Of a stretch of 64,000 bases of DNA, positions 41,672-50,603 are shown one piece after another. Within the stretch, counting starts at the first letter, position 1. The number at the start of each line of letters is the position of its first letter. The DNA comes from CAVWUA01 sp963758025 (GTDB taxonomy: Bacteria > Planctomycetota > Planctomycetia > Isosphaerales > Isosphaeraceae): NCBI GenBank assembly GCA_963758025.1, contig CAVWUA010000003.1, forward strand, positions 310,001 to 374,000, in the 5' to 3' direction. The notes below the pieces were generated by a model that saw only the letters and a list, made by a program, of their open reading frames with translations, was not told the origin of the DNA and searched no databases. The position numbers and the translations under genes are program-made.

Positions 41672-42059
41672 TCAATGGTCCGAGTCGGCGACCTTCTTCT
41701 GGTAGGCGTCGTAGTCGAGCAGGTTGGAGAGGTCGGGTGTCGCCGACGCGGACCTTCAGGAGCCAGCCCTTGTCGTAGGGGTCCTCGGCGAGGACCTGGA
41801 CATCGCCGGCGACCGCGTCGTTGACCTCGATGACCTCGCCGCCGATCGGGGCGTACAGGTCGCTGACGGCCTTGACGCTCTCGATCTCGCCGAAGCTCTT
41901 GCCGGGCGTCAGGGTCGTGCCGACCTCGGGCAGGTCGATCACGATCAGGTCGGTCAACTGATCGACGGCGAACCGGGAGATGCCGACGGTCGCCACGTCC
42001 CCCTCGAGGTGGACCCACTCGTGGCTCGGGGTGTACTTCAGGGCCTTCGGGTCAATCAT
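41672..42059 (-). CDS. gcvH: Glycine cleavage system H protein (frameshifted near the end)
   Basis: The lipoyl carrier of the glycine cleavage system. The ATG at 42059 gives MIDPKALKYTPSHEWVHLEG, VGISRFAVDQLTDLIVIDLP and GEIESVKAVSDLYAPIGGEV, whose Lys is the lipoylation site. One base near 41740 must be corrected to reach the natural C-terminus LSNLLDYDAYQKKVADSDH at 41672. About 128 residues. It sits between gcvT and gcvPA. Confidence 0.96.
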
Positions 42060-42148
42060 CTGCCTTGGTCCTTGGTCAACGTGCGGAAGACGGAGACGAA
42101 TCGAAACAGGCGAACCGTGTGTCCTCGGTCGTGATCCCGTTCCCTCAA

Positions 42149-43277
42149 TCAATGACCGACGCGGCGGTAAAAGGGCAGGGGGACGACCTCGGCCGATTCC
42201 TCGTGGCCGCGGACATCAACGCTCAGGCGGGTGCCGGTGCCGGAGGCGGTCGGATCGATCAGGGCCATGGCCAGCGAACGCTCCAGCGTCGGGGAGAACG
42301 TGCCGGAGGTGACGACGCCGATCGTCTGGCCGTCGCGGCGTACCTCGGCCCCTTGCCGGGCGATCCGCTTGCCCTCCAGGGCCAGGCCGACGCGGGTGCG
42401 GCCGGGGTGGCGCTTGGCGGATTGAAGCGCCTCGCGGCCGGCGAACTCGCCCTTCTTGAGCTTGACCGCCCAGCCGACGCCGGCCTCGTACGGGTTGATC
42501 TCGGTGGAGAGCTCGTGGCCGTAGAGCGGCATGGCCGCCTCGAACCGCAGGGTATCACGGGCTCCGAGGCCGCACGGGAGAATTCCGGCGTCCTGCCCGG
42601 CAACCAGCAGGGCGTTCCAGACCTCCACGACGCGGTTGGCCGGAACGACCAGCTCGAAGCCGTCCTCGCCGGTGTAGCCGGTGCGGCTGACGTACACGTC
42701 CGCGCCCAGGACGATGGCCGGGATGCCGTGGTAGTAGTTCACGGCCGTCAAGGGGGTCTCCCCCTCGATCTCGATGACGCGCTGAACGATCTCCAGGGCC
42801 GCCGGACCTTGCACGGCGATCATGGCGGTGTCGGTGGTGCGGTCGCTCAGGCGGGCGTCGAGGTTGCCGCGAAGTTGTTCGAAATCGCTGGAGGACCGCC
42901 GCCCGGTTCGAGGCATTGCAGACGACGCCGAAGGCCCAGCGGTCGTCCCCCTGGTCGGCGGCGAGGCGATAGACCAGGATATCGTCGATGATGCCGCCGT
43001 CGTCGGCGACCATCAGGCTGTACTGGATCTGCCGGGGTCCAGCCGGGCCACGTCGTTGGTCGTCGCCCGCTGGAGCCAGTCCAGCGCGCCGGGACCGGAG
43101 AAGGCCAGCCGGCCCATGTGGCTGATGTCGAACAGCCCGGCGCGCGTGCGGACGGCCTGATGCTCCTCGGTGATCGAACGATACTGCACGGGCATCGACC
43201 AGCCGCCGAACTCCACGAGACGGCCGCCGTGGGCCTTGTGCCAGTCGTGAAGCGGGGTGAACAGCAGGACCGGACAT
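42149..43277 (-). CDS. gcvT: Aminomethyltransferase, T protein (about three frameshifts)
   Basis: Transfers the methylene group from aminomethyl-lipoyl-GcvH to tetrahydrofolate. From the ATG at 43277 it reads MSGP and, after a shift near 43262, LLFTPLHDWHKAHGGRLVEF, then QYRSITEEHQAVRTRAGLFD and SHMGRLAFSGPGALDWLQR. Shifts near 43035 and 42910 bring GGIIDDILVYRL (folate-site Asp region), TGYTGEDGFELVVPANRVVE, LPCGLGARDTLRFEAAMPLY and a C-terminus ending LPFYRRVGH. About 375 residues. First gene of the gcv operon; the upstream gene is divergent, so the operon promoter lies in 43278-43532. Confidence 0.94.
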
Positions 43278-43532
43278 CAGAACAGACTCTCCCTCTCCAA
43301 GAATGGTCGGCCAAAAGTACGGCGTGCTGTCGGCGTGGGGCCGATTGTAGCCGAACCGGCCGAGAGGCGGCAACCTCCCGGCGCACGGCGGTTTGGCAGG
43401 CGGAATTCCCGCGTGCGGACGGTCCGGCGGTTCGGTTACAATGTCGCGGGAATTGGCCGTTGCGTGCGGCTCATCCCGCCTCTGGCGGACGCTCTCTCCG
43501 CCCTTCCTGTCCCGTCCCGAGCCGCCTCGCCC

Positions 43533-44904
43533 ATGGGAATCGCCGACATTCTGTATATCGCCGCCCTGGTCTTCGCCAACGGGTTCTTCGTGGCGGCGGA
43601 GTTCGCGCTGGTCAAGGTGCGGATCAGCCAGATCGAGCAGCTCGCCGAGAAGGGGAACTGGGCGGCCAAGCTGACCAGCAAGGCGCTGGACCGGCTCGAC
43701 GCCTATCTGTCAGCCTCGCAACTGGGGATCACCGTCGCCAGCCTGGCGCTCGGCTGGGCGATCGAGGAGCAGATCGAGCCGGCGATCATCCGCATGTTCG
43801 CCCTGATCGGCCTGGACGCCGGGCATGAGTCGACCGGGGCCATAGCCACGCTCGTGCCGTTTCTGGCCCTGTCGTTCGTCACGTTCCTGCACATGGCCCT
43901 GGGCGAGCAGGCCCCCAAGAGCCTGGCGATCCGCACGCCGCGGCCGATCGCCCTGGCGACCGCGCCGATCCTGGTGGCGTTCTACTACATCTTCTGGCCG
44001 TTGATCTGGCTGCCTGAACACCGCGAGCAACCTGGTGCTCTGGGCTGTCGGCCTGGGCAGTGCCGACCACGCCGAGCTGGTCCACACGGAGGAGGAGCTG
44101 CGGCACATCGTCGCCGAGAGCGTGGCCGGCGGGCACCTCTCCCGCAACGAGCGCGTGATGATCGAGAACGTGCTGAACCTGGAGGAAAAGACCGCGCGAC
44201 GGATCATGGTCCCCCGGCCGGACATCGTCTATCTGAGCCTCTCCCGCCCCGTCGAGGACAACCTCCGCCTGGCCCGCCAGACCGGCCACACCCGCTTCCC
44301 GCTCTGCGAGGACGACCTGACGACCGTCATCGGCATGATCCACGTCAAGGACCTCTTCCGCGCCTGGGCCTTTCAAGGCGGCCGGCTCGACCTGCGCAAG
44401 CTCGCCCGCGAGGTTCCGTTCCTGCCCGAATCGCTGCATCTGGACGACCTGCTCATCGAGTTCCAGCGCAACCGCATCCACCTGGCGATGCTCCTCGACG
44501 AATACGGCAGCGTCGTCGGCATGGTCAGCCTCGAAAACGTCCTGGAGGAGCTTGTCGGGCCGATCCAGGACGAGTTCGACCGCGAGACGCCGCAGGTCGT
44601 CCCCCAGGGGAACGACGTGTTCGACGTGGACGCGGCCTGCCCGCTCGACGTCCTGGAGGAAACCTGCGGCGTGGCCGTGCCCGAGACCGACGCCGAGACG
44701 GCCGGCGGCCTGATCCTCGACCTGCTCGGCCGCCTGGCCCGACCAGGGGACACCGTCACGGTGAACGGCCACCGCCTGACGGTCCTCCAGGCCGACCCGA
44801 CCCGCATCCGCCGCATCCGGGTCGAGCCGATCGACCCGACCGGCGGCGATCAGGAAGAGAACGGAGAACCCAGGCCGCCCGGCGACGGAACTCCCCAGGA
44901 ATAA
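43533..44904 (+). CDS. CNNM/CorC (HlyC)-type membrane protein with CBS pair (frameshifted)
   Basis: A likely Mg/Co efflux or homeostasis protein. The N-terminal CNNM domain has ADILYIAALVFANGFFVAAE and FALVKVRISQIEQLA, then LDAYLSASQLGITVASLALG and PFLALSFVTFLHMALGEQAP. One base is off near 44015. It continues with LVHTEEELRHIVAESVAGGH, KTARRIMVPRPDIVYLSL, the CBS pair (TGHTRFPLCEDDLTTVIGMI, HVKDL, RNRIHLAMLLDEYGSVVGMV) and a CorC_HlyC domain near the C-terminus. About 455 residues. ATG at 43533. Confidence 0.93.
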
Positions 44905-44934
44905 ACGCGTCGAAAGTTCAGGAGATCCCCATCC

Positions 44935-45267
44935 ATGCCTCCCTACTACAACACCGAGGACCTGCCGAAGCTCAAGGACGTCTCCCTCGGCGCGCCGGAC
45001 CTCTGGGAGAAGTTCCAGTCCTGGTACGGCGCGGTCTTCGAGGACGGCGCTCTGACGGCCCGCGAGAAAGCCCTGATCGCCCTGGCCGTCGCCAACGTGC
45101 TGGAATGCCCGTACTGCATCGACGTGTACACCCGGACGTGCCTCGAACACGGCTCGAACCTGGAGCAGATGACCGAGGCCCTGCACGTCGGCGCCGCCCT
45201 CCAGGCCGGGGCGACGCTGGCGCACGGCGTTCAGATGAAACAGAACGTGGATAAGATGTCGATGTGA
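44935..45267 (+). CDS. AhpD/carboxymuconolactone decarboxylase-like protein, ArsS-associated type
   Basis: A 110-residue member of the CMD/AhpD superfamily. The redox CxxC is in LECPYCIDVYTRTCLEHG, with EKALIALAVANV ahead of it and an MTEALHVGAALQAGATLAHG helix. Small proteins of this type are annotated as arsenosugar-biosynthesis-associated peroxidase-like and occur with the radical SAM enzyme ArsS, which is encoded 780 bases downstream. It may thus serve thiol redox chemistry in that pathway; this is inference. The frame is intact. Confidence 0.85.
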   Translation: MPPYYNTEDLPKLKDVSLGAPDLWEKFQSWYGAVFEDGALTAREKALIALAVANVLECPYCIDVYTRTCLEHGSNLEQMTEALHVGAALQAGATLAHGVQMKQNVDKMSM

Positions 45268-45294
45268 TCTTATTGAGTTCAGCATGACAAAGTA

Positions 45295-45353
45295 GCACAT
45301 TTCAGATCCCAAATCTTCAAAGAAGCAAGGGAATTCTGGAATCTGAAATGTGC
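45295..45353 (+). terminator. 13-bp-stem hairpin after the AhpD-like gene
   Basis: GCACATTTCAGAT (45295-45307) and ATCTGAAATGTGC (45341-45353) pair perfectly around a 33-base loop, starting 28 bases past the stop at 45267. It could be a factor-dependent terminator or a small palindromic repeat. Confidence 0.55.
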
Positions 45354-45418
45354 CGTTTGCCATGCGGCAGTCAGCAACTGGAGCGAAGGACGCTCGCCCG
45401 GGTCAAGGTGATCCGTCC

Positions 45419-45895
45419 ATGCGGTACACCCGTCGAATTCTGATCGCCATCCTCGTCCTCATCGCGGCCATGCTCGCCGCGTGGATTGTGCCGGTACGGA
45501 ATGACCGCATCTGGATCGATTCCGTCACGGGCTCGATGAAGCAACAAACGTGCTGGTTCTTCGTCTGCCAGACCTCGGAGGAGAAACCCTCGGCCATCGA
45601 ACACTGGATCACTCAGCATGAGGGAACTCACAAGGCCGACTGGCGTTTCCTCTCCCGGACCTCGAAGAACCTCTTCGGGAACGTCGTCTCCCGAGGCTGT
45701 GCCCTCGCGCCGGAGATCGACCCCTTGCATCAGGCCGATCTCAACACGAGCTTCGTCCATGCCGCGACCGACGCGGAGGTTCGCGAGTTCGTGCGGACCA
45801 TGAGGACGGGCTCGCCCCGCGAGCGAACGCGGGCCGTCGAGTTGGCGTGCCGGAAGGCGGTTGAGAGCACGGTCCCAGGAGAGCCGGAACCTTGA
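45419..45895 (+). CDS. Membrane-anchored hypothetical protein
   Basis: A 158-residue protein with one N-terminal membrane helix (RRILIAILVLIAAMLAAWIV) and a hydrophilic exterior domain (RIWIDSVTGSMKQQTCWFFV, then AIEHWITQHEGTHKADWRFL). Three Cys are present (TCWFFVC and GCAL). No family is recognised. It lies between the AhpD-like gene and arsS on the same strand, so it may belong to that group, but the intergenic distances (~150 bases each) do not prove an operon. Confidence 0.72.
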   Translation: MRYTRRILIAILVLIAAMLAAWIVPVRNDRIWIDSVTGSMKQQTCWFFVCQTSEEKPSAIEHWITQHEGTHKADWRFLSRTSKNLFGNVVSRGCALAPEIDPLHQADLNTSFVHAATDAEVREFVRTMRTGSPRERTRAVELACRKAVESTVPGEPEP

Positions 45896-46050
45896 GAACG
45901 GGGTTCTCGAATCCCGGAACCATCCCATTGTTTTCATTCGATGGATTGCCGCACGGCTGATGGCATTTTCCGATTTCCAGAAGTTCCATCTGAAGATCGA
46001 AACCCGAAAATTGCATCGTACTGCTGAACTCCTTAGCAACGGGTCCGCTC

Positions 46051-47091
46051 ATGTCGCGTAGCCTTCACGCCCAGGGACATCCCCTGTCTGTCCTCGCGGA
46101 GCAAAACGCCGTGCTCCGTCCGGGCGGCCGTTTCCGGCCGTTCGAGGAGGCCCTGGGATCGTCCGGCCTGTTCCCGTTGACGGCCACGGGAATCGACGTC
46201 TTCCAGATGAACCTCGGGAAAATGTGTAATCAGACGTGCAAACACTGTCACGTCGATGCCGGCCCCGACCGCACGGAGATCATGACTCGCGAGACGATCG
46301 ACGCCTGCCTGCGGGCACTGACGCGGACCGACATTCCCCGCGTTGATCTGACCGGCGGCGCACCGGAGATGAACCCCGAGTTCCGCCCGCTCGTCGAGGA
46401 ACTCCGCGCGATGGGCCGGCATGTCATGGACCGCTGCAACCTGACGATCCTCACCGTCGGCCGGTTCCGCGACCTGCCCGAGTTCCTCGCCGAACATCAG
46501 GTCGAGATCATCGCCTCGCTGCCCTATTTCCTCGCCCGCAACACCGACGCCCAGCGCGGGGAGGGGGTCTTCGACGCCTCGCTGGAGGCCCTGCGGCGGC
46601 TCAACGAACTCGGCTACGGCCGCGACGGCTCGGGCCTGACCTTGAACCTCGTGTACAACCCCACCGGCGCGTTTCTCGCGCCGAAGCAGGCGTCGGTCGA
46701 GCCGTTCTATCGCCGCGAGATGCAACGACGGTACGGCATCGTCTTCAACGATCTCTATGTCATCACCAACATGCCGATCAACCGGTTCCTGGAATTTCTC
46801 CTGCGGACCGGACAGTACGAGTCGTACATGCAGCGGCTGATCGACGCCTACAACCCCTCGGCGGCCGCGGGGGTGATGTGCCGCTCGACGCTCTCGGTCG
46901 GCTGGGACGGCCGGCTTTACGATTGCGACTTCAACCAGATGCTCGACCTGCCCCTCGCCCCCGACCTGCCCCAGCAGATCACCGACTTCGACCCGAAACG
47001 CCTGGCCGAGCGCCGGATCGCCACCGGCCTGCACTGCTACGGCTGCACGGCGGGCGCGGGTTCAAGTTGCGGTGGCGCGGTGGTGAAATAG
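46051..47091 (+). CDS. arsS: Radical SAM protein ArsS (arsenosugar biosynthesis type)
   Basis: A 346-residue radical SAM enzyme. The [4Fe-4S]/SAM motif is MCNQTCKHCHVDAGPDRTEI (CxxxCxxC), followed by RVDLTGGAPEMNPEFRPLVE. The C-terminal Cys-rich region (DUF3641 type) has AGVMCRSTLSVGWDGRLYDC and GLHCYGCTAGAGSSCGGA. ArsS adds the 5'-deoxyadenosyl group to dimethylated arsenic during arsenosugar synthesis in cyanobacteria. Homologues are also common in planctomycetes and may act elsewhere. The frame is intact. No arsM methyltransferase is visible in the window. Confidence 0.92.
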   Translation: MSRSLHAQGHPLSVLAEQNAVLRPGGRFRPFEEALGSSGLFPLTATGIDVFQMNLGKMCNQTCKHCHVDAGPDRTEIMTRETIDACLRALTRTDIPRVDLTGGAPEMNPEFRPLVEELRAMGRHVMDRCNLTILTVGRFRDLPEFLAEHQVEIIASLPYFLARNTDAQRGEGVFDASLEALRRLNELGYGRDGSGLTLNLVYNPTGAFLAPKQASVEPFYRREMQRRYGIVFNDLYVITNMPINRFLEFLLRTGQYESYMQRLIDAYNPSAAAGVMCRSTLSVGWDGRLYDCDFNQMLDLPLAPDLPQQITDFDPKRLAERRIATGLHCYGCTAGAGSSCGGAVVK

Positions 47092-47098
47092 GGACGGA

Positions 47099-48211
47099 TC
47101 AGACCCCCAGCTCGTCGAGCAGGGGCTTCAGATGGGCGGCGATGGCCTCGGCGGTGCGTCGGTAGGTGGCCAGATCCGCGCCGATCGGGTCCTCGATGTC
47201 CCCGCCTTTCGGATGAATCAGGCGCACGCGATCGGCCGCCTCGGGCAGGTGGGCGAGCAGGGCGTCACGGTGGCTGCGGGTCATCGTCACGATCAGGTCG
47301 GCCTGCCGCACCATCTCGGACGTGACGCGGCGGCTGGCGTGCCCCCGCAAGGAGCCGCCGGAGGCTTCGATGATCGCGATCGCATGATCGGCGGCGGGCA
47401 TCCCTTCCATCGCCCCGACGCCCGCGGAGAGGACGACGTAACCCCGCGACTCCAGCTCATCCACCGTGCAACCAAGCCGCTTGGCGAGTAAGAGCTTGCA
47501 GATCGCCTCGGCCATCGGGCTGCGGCAGGTGTTCCCCGTGCAGACGAACAGGATGACCGTCCCGACCAGGCGGTTCAACTCCTCAACGGAGACCTCCCCC
47601 GGTTGCTCGACCGACCAGGACTCGCCCCGCACGCGCACGACGGTCGAACTGCCGGCGTCCGGCACGCCCCCGTCATCGAGCACCATGTCCAGACCGGGCA
47701 AGGCGGCCAGGGCATCGGGGTCGTCGGCCAAAGCACCCGTCAGCACGAGGGGACCGGGGATCAACCGCTGGATCTCGCGCAGAGCCGGATGCGACGGGCA
47801 GCGCAGGGCGATCGTCTCACCGGGGGCGACCGCGTCGCGGACTTCCGCGGGCAATCGAGATGCCAGCCCACGCTCAACCCCGCCACTGAGGACCAGCGTG
47901 ACCGGACCCGGCCAGGCGCGTCGGGCCAGGCGACGGCCGATGGCGGAAACCTCGGGCACCCAGTCCGTGACCTCCTCGGCCCCCTTGACGGCCAGGGGGA
48001 CCGGCTGCGATGGTCCCAGACCCCGAAGACCTCGCAAACGGGCCACCGCCTCCGGGTTCAGGGCGCTGGCGGCCAGGCCGTAGGCCGTATCGGTCGGTAA
48101 GCCCACCACCCCACCGCGCGCCAGGCAGGCCACGGCTCGGTGGATCACGTCACGAGGTTCATCGGCGTGGGACAGGTCGATCCGTTCGGGAGCGGGACGA
48201 GGGTCGGTCAT
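47099..48211 (-). CDS. Fusion of Sua5/YrdC-like domain and low-molecular-weight protein phosphatase
   Basis: One uninterrupted 370-residue frame with two domains. Residues ~10-200 are Sua5/YciO/YrdC-like (VACLARGGVVGLPTDTAYGL, then CPSHPALREIQRLIPGPLVL). The usual KxR pair reads RGL and the SxN motif reads TGAL, so threonylcarbamoyl-AMP synthesis is doubtful. Residues ~215-370 are a complete LMW phosphatase: VILFVCTGNTCRSPMAEAIC (CX5R P-loop) and GGDIEDPIGADLATYRRTAE (catalytic Asp). The P-loop is the CTGNTCR form of B. subtilis YwlE, a protein-arginine phosphatase. In Bacillus sua5 (ywlC) and ywlE are near neighbours. ATG at 48211; an in-frame extension to 48283 is not conserved-looking. Confidence 0.9.
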   Translation of the reverse strand: MTDPRPAPERIDLSHADEPRDVIHRAVACLARGGVVGLPTDTAYGLAASALNPEAVARLRGLRGLGPSQPVPLAVKGAEEVTDWVPEVSAIGRRLARRAWPGPVTLVLSGGVERGLASRLPAEVRDAVAPGETIALRCPSHPALREIQRLIPGPLVLTGALADDPDALAALPGLDMVLDDGGVPDAGSSTVVRVRGESWSVEQPGEVSVEELNRLVGTVILFVCTGNTCRSPMAEAICKLLLAKRLGCTVDELESRGYVVLSAGVGAMEGMPAADHAIAIIEASGGSLRGHASRRVTSEMVRQADLIVTMTRSHRDALLAHLPEAADRVRLIHPKGGDIEDPIGADLATYRRTAEAIAAHLKPLLDELGV

Positions 48212-48508
48212 GCGTCGAGATCGTCCGAGAGAGGACCGGGGGGAGGGGAATACGGCTACCAGCCGAGGCACGCAGGCCCTCACGGTCGCGTTCCATACGT
48301 TCCATACGTTGTTGCCACTCTACGGTTCGCCCCGCCCTCGGGTCAACCGTGCCGGAGCGTCGGCTCTGGCCTCCAGACGCCAAAAAGGGCTCGCCCGGCG
48401 TGGTGCTCACGTCCGACGAACCCTTTTGCGTCTGGATCGGCGTCGGGTGGGAGAAATCGACCGATCCACCGTCACGAATCGGTTTTGCTCCCTTCGCCCG
48501 ACGAGCGA

Positions 48509-48961
48509 TCAGTCCTTCTCCCCGACTTTCTTCAACACGAACATGCGGGTTTCGGAGCCGGTCTCGGTCTTGAACTCGCTGGGGCGCTCACCGCCCGGCA
48601 TGCTCCAGCACATGGTCACTTTGCCGTCCTCGATCTTGTAGATCCCCTTGACGGTCTGACCCGCGCTTTCGCCTTCCTTGATGGTCGCGTCGATCTGCTT
48701 GGGGGACTTCGAGGCGTCGAGCGTGTACGACGCCAGGTCGTCTTGCTCCCGGGCACCCTTCAGACGCACCATGTCGTTGTCGAAGATCACCCGCAATTTC
48801 TCCTTCTCCTCGGCCGGAGAATCCTCGCCGTAGGCCTCGGATGTAAGGACGATCCAGGAGCCTTGGAGGGCCTTCTGGTCCTTCTCTGTCTGCTCATCGG
48901 CCGCCGGGGCGGCGGCGATCAACGCGCCGACCGTCAGAATCGTCAAGAGTGAGCGCATCAT
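48509..48961 (-). CDS. Secreted TIGR03067-type protein
   Basis: A 150-residue exported protein of the planctomycete TIGR03067 family. The signal peptide is MMRSLLTILTVGALIAAAPA, followed by EKDQKALQGSWIVLTSEAYG (the conserved LQGxW start), LDASKSPKQIDATIKEGESA, GIYKIEDGKVTMCWSMPGGE and RPSEFKTETGSETRMFVLKK. The fold is probably lipocalin-like and the function unknown. GGAGG lies ~10 bases before the ATG at 48961 (a second ATG follows at once). Confidence 0.92.
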   Translation of the reverse strand: MMRSLLTILTVGALIAAAPAADEQTEKDQKALQGSWIVLTSEAYGEDSPAEEKEKLRVIFDNDMVRLKGAREQDDLASYTLDASKSPKQIDATIKEGESAGQTVKGIYKIEDGKVTMCWSMPGGERPSEFKTETGSETRMFVLKKVGEKD

Positions 48962-49080
48962 GATGGTGTAACCTCCGTATGGCTGTGGGGTCCATTCCTT
49001 CCAGGGAATGCCCGCCGACGGGCGAGCGTTCCCGTTCCGTGGAGGTTTTCCCGCATATCCCGCGCCGGGATAACGGGCCA

Positions 49081-49368
49081 TCAAAAGAGCAGCATCAAGC
49101 CCTCGACCTCACGGATGCGGGCGTAGATCGTCCGCACCTGCGCAGCGTTCTGCACGGTGACATCCAGCGTCAGCGCGACGTGCCGACCGCCGGAGGTGGT
49201 CCGCAGGGAGTAATCCAGCTCGCTCGGCGTGGCCAGCTCGTCCACGACCGCCGCGACCACGCGCCCGGCGAAGTCGTCGTCGGTGCTGCCGATCGCCTTG
49301 ATCTGGTACGTGCCCGGGAACGGGTGGACGGATTCGAGCAATTCCTCGGAGGGTCGGTGATCGATCAT
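49081..49368 (-). CDS. DUF493 family protein (YbeD-like)
   Basis: A 95-residue ferredoxin-like-fold protein: ELLESVHPFPGTYQIKAIGS, then DDFAGRVVAAVVDELA and GRHVALTLDVTVQNAAQVRT, ending EVEGLMLLF. The length and FP-x-YxIK motif match DUF493. The E. coli homologue YbeD has an ACT-like fold and an unknown role. It is encoded 71 bases downstream of ribD, with which it may be co-transcribed. Confidence 0.88.
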   Translation of the reverse strand: MIDHRPSEELLESVHPFPGTYQIKAIGSTDDDFAGRVVAAVVDELATPSELDYSLRTTSGGRHVALTLDVTVQNAAQVRTIYARIREVEGLMLLF

Positions 49369-49439
49369 GAAAACGGCTCCGCATTCGGTGGGATCTCGGA
49401 TGTGCTGTACGCTCTATTCTACGCGCACGACTCAACCCC

Positions 49440-50568
49440 TCAACCGCCTCCGCCTTCCGTTCCAAGCCCGAGCCAGGGTTTCGCCACGCTGCCTTGCAAG
49501 CGGATATCGCCGTCGATCACGGAAACCTCGTGCCGATCGAGCCGCAACGCCTCGGCCATCGTGGCGAAGCCGGCCCCGCGCGGGGGTGAATGCGTGCGTC
49601 CCCCCCTCGACGATCGGCGCGATATACACGTCCACGGCATCGACCTGCCCGGCATCAAGAAAGGCCCCCAGCACCGCGCCTCCTCCCTCGACCAGGAGGT
49701 TTGTCAGGCCCCGACGTCCCAGTTCCTCCAGCAAGGGAAGGATGGGCACGGCACGGGTTCCCGGAAACGTCAGGACGTCGCACCCGCGATCGCGCAAGGC
49801 GTCGATCCGCCCGTGCTCGGCCCGCTCGTTGACGGCCACCCAGACCGGCACGGCACGGGCCGTCTGGACCAGCAGGCTCGTCAACGGCAGCCTCGCGGCG
49901 CTGTCGAGCACGATTCGAACGGGGGCGCGCGGGCCGGGCGGCCGGGCCGTCAATTGCGGATCATCGGCCAGGGCGGTGCCGATCCCCACGAGAATGCCGT
50001 CCATCCGGCCGCGCAGGGCATGCACCAGCGACCGCGACCGTTCGCCACTGATCCAGCGGCTATCCCCCGAGCCGGTCGCCGTCTTGCCGTCGAGCGTCAT
50101 CGCCCACTTCGCCGTGACGTGGGGCACGCCGGTCGCCAGGCGCTTGAGATACGGGGCATTGAGCCGCCGAGCCGCTTCCTCCTCCAGCCCCGCTTCGACC
50201 TCCATCCCCGCCTCGCGCAGCCGGGCCAGGCCGCCCCCCGCGACCTTCGGAAACGGGTCGCGCATCGCCGCCACGACCCGGACGAGGCCCGCCTGGAGGA
50301 TCGCGTCGGTGCAGGGGGGGGTCTTGCCGACGTGGCAGCAGGGTTCCAGCGTGACGTAAATCGTGCCCCTTCGGGCATTTTCCCCCGCGCGGGTCAGGGC
50401 CTCGACCTCGGCGTGCGGACCGCCGAACCGGGCATGATGGCCGATCCCGACCGCCTGGCCGTCGCGCACCACGACCGATCCGACCAGCGGGTTCGGCTCG
50501 ACCCGGCCTCGACCACGTTCGGCTTCGGCCAGGGCCCGTCGCATCCAGAAGGTGTCGAGATCTGTCAA
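49440..50568 (-). CDS. ribD: Bifunctional riboflavin deaminase/reductase RibD (frameshifted at 3' end)
   Basis: Performs the second and third steps of riboflavin synthesis. The N-terminal deaminase (~1-150) has PNPLVGSVVVRDG, GPHAEVEALTRAGENARRGT (zinc His and catalytic Glu) and VTLEPCCHVGKTPPCTDAIL (zinc Cys). The C-terminal reductase has HVTAKWAMTLDGKTATGSGD, GRMDGILVGIGTALADDPQL and TNLLVEGGGAVLGAFLDAGQ. A shift near 49585 restores the end FATMAEALRLDRHEVSVIDG to a stop at 49440. About 375 residues. ATG at 50568. Confidence 0.95.
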
Positions 50569-50603
50569 GGGGCTCCGTCCGATCGCAAGAGATCCGGTTC
50601 CCG

